Source: Ramlibacter sp. (lineage in GTDB: Bacteria; Pseudomonadota; Gammaproteobacteria; Burkholderiales; Burkholderiaceae_C). From it: 7,681 nucleotides of DNA. The DNA is taken from NCBI GenBank assembly GCA_025351615.1, contig JANXVP010000353.1, positions 1 through 7,681 on the forward strand, read 5' to 3'. How positions within the stretch are numbered: position 1 is the first letter of the stretch; the number at the start of each line of letters is the position of its first letter. The notes under the pieces were generated by a model. The model did no database searches and had not been told where the DNA came from. It saw only the letters and a list, made by a program, of their open reading frames with translations. Below, piece by piece: positions 1 to 5,811 of this stretch. Both the position numbers and the translations under genes were made by a program.

Positions 1-2946
1 GACAAAGAGAACGCCTTCCGTGCGCGCTTGCTTCGCAGCGATAAAGGCGCCATAGCTGCTTGCGCCCGCGGTGCCGCCCGGCAGCGCCCCGTAATTCAGG
101 TCCACACTGTCCTTTACGAAGACTGGCGTCGAATTGACAATGTCAGCCAGACGGGTCGTCCGCGCCCGGTAGATCGCCGTGCTGCTCGAGCTCGAGGCGT
201 TGGCCTCATTGGTCGCGTCGCCACGCAGGTAGGCGATCAACGCGGCGTTGACGGTTCCTGTCATCGCGCTGGTCAGGCCTGCCCCCGTCATGGCGCTGTA
301 GGTGAAGGGCACAGCCCGGGTGCCGCTGGTCGCGCCGGTTCCGACATAGATGTTTCGGCTTGCCGCCGACGGAATCAGCGACGAATAGGTTTTGGCGCCA
401 GTGACGGGATCCGTGGACAGCAGCGTCTCCACCTGCCATGCAGTTCCTATTTGGTTGCCCGAGGTGGGATCCAGGTTGTACGCGGTCACATCGCCGTTCC
501 AGCTGATCGGCGTGTAGCTCGGCGTGTATTTTTTCGTGTCTCTTGTCAGGCTGGCGGTGGACACCGCAACCCCGGCCTGCGATCCTTCCTTGCCGCCGAT
601 GTCGGACATCATCTGCAGGATTGCGCTGTTCAGTTCGCTCGTGGTCTTGGCGTTCAGCAGCTTTCCGCGGCCGTTGACGGTGGCATGGAACATGTCGTCG
701 ATGGCTTTGGGGTCATTTGGGGCCGGCGTCGGCCAGTCCAGCGACCGGGGTGGGGTGGTACCGCCATTGCCCGTCAGCTTGGCCAGCACCGTCGGATCGC
801 TGGCGTCCAGCGTGCCGATCAGCCCAAGGCCGATGGCGTAGAAGTTCATGTGCTGCCAATAGGCCACGTCCCCCGGGACCGACCTCAGGTTGTTGGGAAG
901 ATTCGGACGCAGATCGTTCACCCAATACTTCATGGCTACGTCGGCAAAGGTGTTGGAGAAGGCGGTGCCGCTGCCCGTGTCGCTATAGGGTCCGATCGGA
1001 GTGTATTGGTAAGTGGTGGGCTGGCTGATCCGCGGCCCGATGGTCGTGTCCACGTCCGCAATGCTGAAATTTTCGTTGTAGTAGCCGTCCGTCATCAGCA
1101 TCGAATACGACCGTCTGCAGCTCGCGTGGGTCGTGTCTTCGGGAGCGCCGGAGCTGATCGCAGGGTCCCCTGTTGGGGTGTTAGCCCAGGGACCGCCGTT
1201 GTCGGCCCGCTGATAGTAGGTGCCCACCTGGTCCACTGCCGCACGGTTCGGCGTTCCACCGCTGGCAGTGACGCCATACACAAAGTTCAGGAAATCGGCT
1301 TGCACAGTTGGGTCGTACAGCCGCACCCCCTTGTCCAGCTGGTATGTCGCGCCGCTGCCAGAGAGATGGTTGATGGTTCCCCACCCCAGCCGGAAGGTCG
1401 GGTTCAGGGGCTGGAACGAGAGGCCGATACCCGTCTTGGCCAGATTCAGTCGCGTGCTGTGGTAGGCCAGCCATGTCGCATAATTTTGCTGTTCCTGGGC
1501 CCATGAGCAGGACGTGGGGCCGCAATCGGTCCGGTTGCGGAACTTGGGGTAGCTGGCGATGGCCGAAGAAGCTGTGTTTGGGTAGGGGAGCACCGTTGCT
1601 CCGCTGGCCAGCGGGCTGCCTGAATCCGGGACATAGCCGGGGTTGGTGGAACCGACGCTGAAGTAATTCGACAAGGCCGTCGGCGTGTCGCTCCCGTCCC
1701 AGATCCGGTTGGCGGGCTGAGCCACGGCTGTTGTGGGGTTGACCGTATAGACCACTCCACTACCCGGCGCCGCTCCCGTCAAGGTTAAGGTCGGGATGCT
1801 TGCATACCCCGAGCCCGCAGTGGTGACATTGATTGCGGAGATGAGGTTGGTGCTCTGCAAGGTGACGGTGAAGGATTCGCCGTAGCCACCCCCGGTACCG
1901 CCAAGTGTGATGGTGGGCGGACTCGTGTACCCCGACCCACCGTCATCGACGACGAAGCCGGTGATGACCCGCACTGTGCTGGTCGAAATGCTTGCCGTGT
2001 AGGCAGCTCCTGATCCACCCCCTGTGTTATTAAACGTGATCAGGGGTGCAACCAGATAGCCCGAGCCCGGATTCGTAATGGTGATGCTGTTGATCCTGCC
2101 GCTGCTGCCGAAGTTCACTCTCCCGGTGGCTGTGACGCCTCCGGCTGGTGCCGCGGTGAACGCTACGGTTGTTGAACCCGCGTAGCCGCTTCCCCTGTTG
2201 CCCTGTGTCGTACCGGTTACGGTTTTTGTGGAAATGGTCCCGGTGAGCACGTGGCCAAGCGCCTGGCTGCCCCCTACAGCCGGGGCACTGAAGGCCGCTG
2301 TGACGGTGGACGGATATCCGGCGCCGCCGGAGGTCACCCCTACTGCCGGGTTGACTGTCTGGGTTGGGCTGGGGACGACTTGCGCTACCGTCTGGACACC
2401 GCCAGACGGCGGTAGGGGGAAGGTAGCAACGATTCCGCTTGCGGGGTAGCCACTGCCTCCCGCTGTGACTGAAATCGTGCTTACGCCATACGTCGTGCTC
2501 TGCGGGGGTTTGTAAAAGTAGACGTTAAAAGAGCTGATCCCGGAAGTCGATCCGGCAGGCTGGAAAGTCCCGTCTGCATTCACGCGCCGGGGGTATGTCG
2601 TGCGTGGGTCGTAATAAATGCGGTTCACGTCCGGCGACTGTCCCTGGACCGTCACGGGCGGCGCGGTCATGATGGGGTAGAGCGTGCCATCGGTGAAGTT
2701 GCTGCCGTTGGAATCGCAGCAGATAAAGCCGGGCCCGCTCATGCCGAAGCCGCCTGCGTAGCCGCCGTATTGGTAGATGGCAGTCGCCGGCATCGACCCC
2801 GAATCGTCGAACAGGAAGACGATGTTCGGGGGCACGGCCGCGGTGCGCGACAGCAGCGGGTCCTGCGCCATCTGGGCATGCAGCGACATCACCGTCCCGC
2901 AGGCGACCAGGGCGCCCGCGATGAGTTTGAGTTTGCGGTGGAACAT
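1..2946 (-). CDS. pilY1: PilY1-family type IV pilus tip adhesin/mechanosensor, C-terminus cut by window edge
   Basis: My own reading of the minus strand is open for 982 codons from the ATG at 2946 to the edge. A secretion signal comes first (basic MFHRKLK, then a hydrophobic stretch; possible cut after LHA at 24). Residues 41-52 (NIVFLFDDSGSM) hold the vWA metal-site motif DxSxS at D47, S49 and S51. The PilY1-like RIYYDPRTTY lies at 109-118. A six-repeat insert occupies about 155-410. Family-typical sequence resumes at 487-511 (QNYATWLAYHSTRLNLAK), with the later vWA MTDG at 618-621 and FYAIGLGL at 702-709. YLRGD (906-910) and RLADIVNSTPVFV (932-944) mark entry to the PilC/PilY1 beta-propeller. 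The window ends just after EGVLFV, where the family normally continues into its GANDGMLHAF-like motif. In known systems PilY1 sits at the pilus tip and acts in adhesion, surface sensing and control of retraction. It is last of the visible operon genes, 10 bp after pilX. Cys are at 16, 76, 77, 475, 480 and 610. Family assignment is firm; the ligand is unknown. Confidence 0.93.
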   Translation of the reverse strand, partial: MFHRKLKLIAGALVACGTVMSLHAQMAQDPLLSRTAAVPPNIVFLFDDSGSMPATAIYQYGGYAGGFGMSGPGFICCDSNGSNFTDGTLYPIMTAPPVTVQGQSPDVNRIYYDPRTTYPRRVNADGTFQPAGSTSGISSFNVYFYKPPQSTTYGVSTISVTAGGSGYPASGIVATFPLPPSGGVQTVAQVVPSPTQTVNPAVGVTSGGAGYPSTVTAAFSAPAVGGSQALGHVLTGTISTKTVTGTTQGNRGSGYAGSTTVAFTAAPAGGVTATGRVNFGSSGRINSITITNPGSGYLVAPLITFNNTGGGSGAAYTASISTSTVRVITGFVVDDGGSGYTSPPTITLGGTGGGYGESFTVTLQSTNLISAINVTTAGSGYASIPTLTLTGAAPGSGVVYTVNPTTAVAQPANRIWDGSDTPTALSNYFSVGSTNPGYVPDSGSPLASGATVLPYPNTASSAIASYPKFRNRTDCGPTSCSWAQEQQNYATWLAYHSTRLNLAKTGIGLSFQPLNPTFRLGWGTINHLSGSGATYQLDKGVRLYDPTVQADFLNFVYGVTASGGTPNRAAVDQVGTYYQRADNGGPWANTPTGDPAISSGAPEDTTHASCRRSYSMLMTDGYYNENFSIADVDTTIGPRISQPTTYQYTPIGPYSDTGSGTAFSNTFADVAMKYWVNDLRPNLPNNLRSVPGDVAYWQHMNFYAIGLGLIGTLDASDPTVLAKLTGNGGTTPPRSLDWPTPAPNDPKAIDDMFHATVNGRGKLLNAKTTSELNSAILQMMSDIGGKEGSQAGVAVSTASLTRDTKKYTPSYTPISWNGDVTAYNLDPTSGNQIGTAWQVETLLSTDPVTGAKTYSSLIPSAASRNIYVGTGATSGTRAVPFTYSAMTGAGLTSAMTGTVNAALIAYLRGDATNEANASSSSSTAIYRARTTRLADIVNSTPVFVKDSVDLNYGALPGGTAGASSYGAFIAAKQARTEGVLFV
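1717..2484 (-). repeat. Six imperfect GSGY-type repeats, about 43 residues each, inside pilY1
   Basis: Residues 155-410 of PilY1 hold six copies of a Gly/Ser/Thr/Val-rich unit. Each has a G(S/A)GY core, ending at residues 167, 211, 255, 297, 340 and 381, so spacings are 44, 44, 42, 43 and 41. Several cores are followed by a strand-like P-x-(I/L)-T-(F/L) or V-x-x-x-F segment, as in GSGYTSPPTITLGG. The copies use different codons for the same residues, so the repeats are old at the DNA level and not a recent tandem expansion. The block lies between the first metal-site motif and the rest of the vWA region. Similar GSGY repeats occur in various bacterial surface and phage tail proteins (from memory). 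A beta-rich accessory stalk or binding module is my inference. Confidence 0.85.
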
Positions 2947-2953
2947 GGCGATA

Positions 2954-2958
2954 CCCTT
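2954..2958 (-). promoter_or_regulatory. Ribosome binding site of pilY1
   Basis: The minus strand reads AAGGG, seven bases before the ATG at 2946, in the 10-bp gap after the pilX stop codon. It supports this ATG as the start and fits the secretion signal that immediately follows. Confidence 0.6.
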
Positions 2959-3562
2959 ATTGAATTTCGATCGTTGACTGCATCCAGACTTCGCTGCCCT
3001 GCGGACGGCTGCGTGCCGCGTCGATCGCGGCGACCTCGGGCCCGAATCCCCGGGCCGTGATGACGTAAGTGGACGTGTTCGAGAGCACGCCGGCGGTGAC
3101 AACCGGCATCCGTTCGACCAGGCATTCGGGCTGGCGCTTGTAGGTCGCGGTGCCGGTCGCCTGGTTGACATAGGTGGCGGGGATGACAAAGGCGTTGCTG
3201 GGGCTGATGTCCCAGGTCACGGTCGATGACATCCACTGTGGCGGGTTCTGATAAGGCTGGATGGTCGGGGTCACAGTGAACGTAACGGTTCCGCTATTGA
3301 TCTGGACCACAGCACTTTCGCAGTAGCGCAACGCGATTTCTGCGGCCTGGCTCGCCAGCTCGGTGGTGCGAACGTTGCCGGAGACGCTTTCGGTGGAGAT
3401 GGCGCTGCGGATGCTGAGCGTCGTCAGCAAGGAGATGACCACCAGCATGACGAGCGCGATGATGAGCACCACACCGCGCTGCGTGCCGCGGCGCTGGCGC
3501 CGACCTAGCCTGGCGGGAAGGCGGCGGGAAGATTTGGTGAAAAGAAATGGGGCTGTACGCAT
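2957..3562 (-). CDS. pilX: PilX-like minor pilin of the type IV pilus
   Basis: This 201-residue prepilin-like protein has an unusually long and basic leader of 30 residues ending in QRG. A hydrophobic N-terminal helix follows (VVLIIALVMLVVISLL). Prepilin peptidase PilD would be expected to cut after G30. Mature position 5, usually Glu in prepilins, is Ile35. The region to about residue 85 (RSAISTESVSGN, then a helix with ELASQAAEIALRYCES) matches the PilX N-terminal pattern. The C-terminal part is variable and beta-rich, with only two Cys (C81, C147) that could pair. In pseudomonads PilX joins PilV, PilW and FimU in a complex that primes assembly and links PilY1 to the tip; the same role is inferred from gene order. 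The start lies 13 bp after the pilW stop, with only a weak GAAG upstream. No other good start precedes the leader. Confidence 0.9.
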   Translation of the reverse strand: MRTAPFLFTKSSRRLPARLGRRQRRGTQRGVVLIIALVMLVVISLLTTLSIRSAISTESVSGNVRTTELASQAAEIALRYCESAVVQINSGTVTFTVTPTIQPYQNPPQWMSSTVTWDISPSNAFVIPATYVNQATGTATYKRQPECLVERMPVVTAGVLSNTSTYVITARGFGPEVAAIDAARSRPQGSEVWMQSTIEIQ

Positions 3563-3575
3563 ACGCTTCGATTCT

Positions 3576-4550
3576 TCAGGAGGGAATACGATTCCGCAGG
3601 ACGACGGTGGTGCTGTAGGCGCGCCGCAATCGCAGGTCAGACTGGGTGGTGTCCACTGTCTGGTCGCATTTGACGTACTGCGCAGACGCCGCGTCCGAAA
3701 CCACGGGTCGTTCGCTGCGGACCACGACGCAGATCCGGACCGTCATCACCTGGGCCCATTGCGCGGCGTCGTTCGGCAACGCAGGCACGAAGGTGCCGGG
3801 CGTCTGGACGGCCGTCGCGCCCAGGTAGCCGGCAACCGCCAGGCTCGTGGGCGTGGTGTTGGCCGGGGCAGTGCCGTAAACAAATTGGAGATCCTCGATG
3901 TTTTCCACCAGGGACTGGGCAGTGCCGCCGCCGTTGCCTTTGCAGTACAGGCTGGGGGAGACGATGGTCGTTGTCGTGCCGACGTAGAACAGGTTCTCCG
4001 CGACGGTGAATGTCACCGACCCCGGAACCGCGGCAGACACCCCGTCCCAGATGTTGGCGCTGCCACTGCGCGCTGGCAGGACCTGACCGAGGCAGTCGGT
4101 TGCGCTACCGCCGGTTGTCGGCACTGTGTTGTAGCGATCCGCCTCGTAGCTGATGGCGATCGAGTCTGGCGTCGAACCGCCGCCGGCGCTACAGGTCAAC
4201 GATGGAATATCGGTCGCTGAGCTGATGTTGCTGAATTTGCCGTCGCAGCCGCGAACGATGTACGTGCCCGTGGGGTAGGCCGGGTTGCGCGGCGTCGCGA
4301 CGTCGTAGTTCGTGCGCTTCGGGTTGTTGCCGGCCATCCGGAATTGCTGGGTCAGGATGGTGAGGACGGCTTGCGCGTCTTCGTTCATGCGTGCCTGTGC
4401 CTCGGCCACGCGGGTCGCGCCGGACGCGCCGATGTAGGCCGACACCACCGCGATCATGATCACCAGTCCGATGACCAGCGACACCATCAACTCGATCAGC
4501 GACAGGCCCCGGTTCCGGTGCCTGGGAGAGCGTGTTTGACGCAGCGTCAT
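3576..4550 (-). CDS. pilW: PilW-like minor pilin of the type IV pilus
   Basis: A 324-residue prepilin with a short basic leader cut after G15 (NRG, then LSLIELMVSLVIGLVI). The Glu at mature position 5 (E20) is present. The long N-terminal helix continues through ATRVAEAQARMNEDAQAVLTILTQQFRMAG, which is typical of PilW. Family-like elements further on are LVENIEDLQFVYG (215-227), MTVRICVVVRSERPV (269-283) and the final STTVVLRNRIP. Six Cys (102, 120, 153, 203, 274, 295) could make up to three disulfides in the periplasmic domain. The length is normal for a PilW. The ATG overlaps the pilV stop as ATGA, which indicates translational coupling. The expected role is in the minor-pilin initiation complex in the inner membrane, which then becomes the pilus tip. 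Confidence 0.92.
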   Translation of the reverse strand: MTLRQTRSPRHRNRGLSLIELMVSLVIGLVIMIAVVSAYIGASGATRVAEAQARMNEDAQAVLTILTQQFRMAGNNPKRTNYDVATPRNPAYPTGTYIVRGCDGKFSNISSATDIPSLTCSAGGGSTPDSIAISYEADRYNTVPTTGGSATDCLGQVLPARSGSANIWDGVSAAVPGSVTFTVAENLFYVGTTTTIVSPSLYCKGNGGGTAQSLVENIEDLQFVYGTAPANTTPTSLAVAGYLGATAVQTPGTFVPALPNDAAQWAQVMTVRICVVVRSERPVVSDAASAQYVKCDQTVDTTQSDLRLRRAYSTTVVLRNRIPS

Positions 4551-5095
4551 AGTTTGAACCTGACATGCAGGCAGCGGGGTTTCGGGTCGATGAATGGCGT
4601 GAAGGTCGGCGCGCCTGTCGGATCAGGACATTCGTCGGAGGTGACGGTGTTCAACGAGGCAAAGGTGCTCGGCTCCTGCCAGATGACCCAGATGTCTCCG
4701 TCCAGTCCGTTGCACGTGCCATTGCACGTCACCCGCATGCCGCCCCGGGGCAGCTGTTTGCGGATCGCCTGGTTGGTGTCGTCCTTGTCGAGCGCAGCCA
4801 TGGCGTCCGGCGTGCAGGCGGGATAGGCACAGGGCGTCACTATCGCCAGCGTGGCGTTGTAGGTCATGGTCTCTTTGTAGGAGTCGTCCGAGAAACCCTG
4901 GACATTGGCGCGCATCCGCTCGATGTGCCCGGCCGCGAGGGATGTCGCGGTGGCGCGATAGGCTGCCAGCTTGGGCATCTGGACCGAGAACGCCAGCATG
5001 CCGCTCAGGGCAAGCATGCCGAACGACAGGATCAGGATCGCAACCAGCACCTCGAGCAGCGACGCCCCCAGCTGGCGGGAAGGTGTTGGCCTCAT
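4547..5095 (-). CDS. pilV: PilV-like minor pilin of the type IV pilus
   Basis: A 182-residue prepilin. The leader MRPTPSRQLG is followed by ASLLEVLVAILILSFGMLAL, with cleavage expected after G10 and the position-5 Glu at E15. The SLLEVLVAxLIxxxG pattern is characteristic of PilV. The small periplasmic domain holds six Cys (89, 94, 124, 128, 156, 175), including CNGTC at 124-128, so it is probably disulfide-stapled. The protein ends in RCLHVRFKL. A GGGAG ribosome binding site lies nine bases before the ATG. The start overlaps the upstream fimT stop by ATGA, and the stop overlaps pilW in the same way. PilV proteins are core minor pilins that work with PilW, PilX and a FimU/FimT-type pilin. Confidence 0.92.
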   Translation of the reverse strand: MRPTPSRQLGASLLEVLVAILILSFGMLALSGMLAFSVQMPKLAAYRATATSLAAGHIERMRANVQGFSDDSYKETMTYNATLAIVTPCAYPACTPDAMAALDKDDTNQAIRKQLPRGGMRVTCNGTCNGLDGDIWVIWQEPSTFASLNTVTSDECPDPTGAPTFTPFIDPKPRCLHVRFKL

Positions 5096-5667
5096 TCGTT
5101 TCCGCTCCCACAGGAAGTACTGCCATTGCCCGCGATGCGGGCGCGACCGCCCAGGCTGACGCAGATCACGCGCTGGAGGTCGCTGGAAAAGTTGTTGCCC
5201 CCGAATTTGAGCTGGGTTGCCGATGCGCTGTCCGACAAGCGCCCCGTCGGCGTGAACCTGAGTTTGGTGGAAGAACTGGCACCGGACTCAAGGATCGCAT
5301 CGATGGACTTGATCGGCGCTTGCACACGCAGAACGGGCTCATTGGCGTCGAGGGCGCCATTGGTATTGAGGTCCTGGAAGACGATCCAGCCGCTGACCCA
5401 GCCCGCGCTATTGGGTCCAGTCCCGGCCCCGCACACGGGCGTGGCCGCCTCCGGATCGTCGCTGCGGCACATCACGACCCCGCCGCCACGCCGAATCGAC
5501 TCGCTGCGGGTGTAGCGAACGTCCGACAGAAAGCTGTTGACGCCGCTGGACATCGAATTGGACTGAATCAGCTGGAGAAAGGAAGGCGCCGCAAGCATGA
5601 CCAGGATGGCTGCGATCGTCAATACGACCAGCAGCTCGATCAGGGTGAACCCTCTCTGTTTTTGCAT
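5092..5667 (-). CDS. fimT: FimT/FimU-like (GspH-family) minor prepilin, first gene of the pilin operon
   Basis: A 191-residue prepilin with the very short leader MQKQRG and then FTLIELLVVLTIAAILVMLAAPSF, so cleavage is after G6 and the position-5 Glu is E11. The middle (SFLSDVRYTRSESIRRGGGVVMCRS) and WVSGWIVFQDLNTNGALD are typical of the GspH/FimT domain. Residues 99-110 read DLNTNGALDANE, an EF-hand-like calcium loop pattern. GRAR at 174-177 matches the GRxR motif tied to DNA binding in FimT of competent bacteria. Cys are at 67, 79, 169 and 186. By position just before pilV it corresponds to fimU of Pseudomonas aeruginosa. By the GRxR motif it resembles fimT. I use fimT as the family name. 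No strong ribosome binding site is visible; GGGG lies about 14 bases upstream of the ATG. Confidence 0.88.
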   Translation of the reverse strand: MQKQRGFTLIELLVVLTIAAILVMLAAPSFLQLIQSNSMSSGVNSFLSDVRYTRSESIRRGGGVVMCRSDDPEAATPVCGAGTGPNSAGWVSGWIVFQDLNTNGALDANEPVLRVQAPIKSIDAILESGASSSTKLRFTPTGRLSDSASATQLKFGGNNFSSDLQRVICVSLGGRARIAGNGSTSCGSGNE

Positions 5668-5687
5668 GGAGCCGAGTGTTGCCCCAA

Positions 5688-5710
5688 AAGCCCGGCGGGC
5701 GCGAGGGCTT
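5688..5710 (-). other. Short terminator-like hairpin in the leader of the pilin operon
   Basis: On the minus strand AAGCCC and GGGCTT form a 6-bp stem around an 11-base GC-rich loop, followed by only two more T (a CTTTTGG run). It lies about 20 to 45 bases before the fimT ATG. It could weaken transcription or fold over the ribosome binding region. The U-tract is short and a competing palindrome (GCCCGCCGGGC) overlaps it, so a real terminator is doubtful. Confidence 0.25.
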
Positions 5711-5733
5711 CAGACGGGTGGTTCCGTTGGCTC

Positions 5734-5768
5734 GACCAGCGGTGCATTGTTCACAGAAACCACTGGTC
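5734..5768. repeat. 10-bp inverted repeat between the divergent pilin genes
   Basis: GACCAGCGGT at 5734-5743 and ACCACTGGTC at 5759-5768 are inverted copies matching at 9 of 10 positions, with a 15-base spacer. In minus-strand RNA the single mismatch becomes a G-U pair, so the full 10-bp stem could form in the leader of the pilin operon if transcription starts upstream of it. On DNA the arm centres are about 25 bp apart, which could suit a dimeric regulator. The repeat is seen directly; its role is not known. Confidence 0.45.
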
Positions 5769-5811
5769 TTTTGTCGGGGTTCCATCGAAGGGTTCTGGCT
5801 ATCTTCAAGCC

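Larger units (their letters stand above)
5668..5811. promoter_or_regulatory. Divergent intergenic region between the two fimT-like genes
   Basis: These 144 bp must hold the promoter of the minus-strand pilin operon and that of the plus-strand pilin gene, because the genes diverge. I found no convincing sigma-70 pair and no sigma-54 GG-N10-GC element on either strand. Two inverted repeats are present and are listed separately. Confidence 0.5.

Noticed and set aside
28..1506. 492-codon open frame on the plus strand opposite pilY1
   Set aside because: The minus frame reads as a recognisable PilY1 with its motifs in order. The plus frame is rich in Arg, Gly and Val as expected for an antisense shadow of GC-rich coding DNA. 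It has no ribosome binding site or family motif.
1717..2484. Repeat block as a mobile element or CRISPR-like array
   Set aside because: The repeats are imperfect at the DNA level, in frame and conserved only as protein motifs. There is no transposase, no terminal inverted repeat and no constant direct repeat.
1..2946. Left 2.9 kb as a gene desert or decayed pilY1, because only short minus-strand frames with both ends are found there
   Set aside because: Reading codon by codon from ATG 2946 to the left edge gives 982 residues without a stop. The gene simply leaves the window before its stop codon.
3363..4220. 285-codon plus-strand open frame opposite pilX and pilW
   Set aside because: It overlaps two well-supported pilin genes. 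Its composition is the Arg/Gly/Ala-rich type of antisense frames, with no motif or start signal.
5748..5805. Sigma-70 promoter for the plus-strand pilin (TTGTCG at 5771 with TATCTT at 5800)
   Set aside because: The spacing is 23 bases, too long, and both hexamers are poor. No better pair was found.
4942..5811. 870 bp of open frame upstream of, and in frame with, the plus-strand pilin
   Set aside because: It lies antisense to fimT and pilV and would bury the prepilin leader inside a long protein. ATG 5812 gives a normal leader ending RRDRG, so the extension is a chance open frame.
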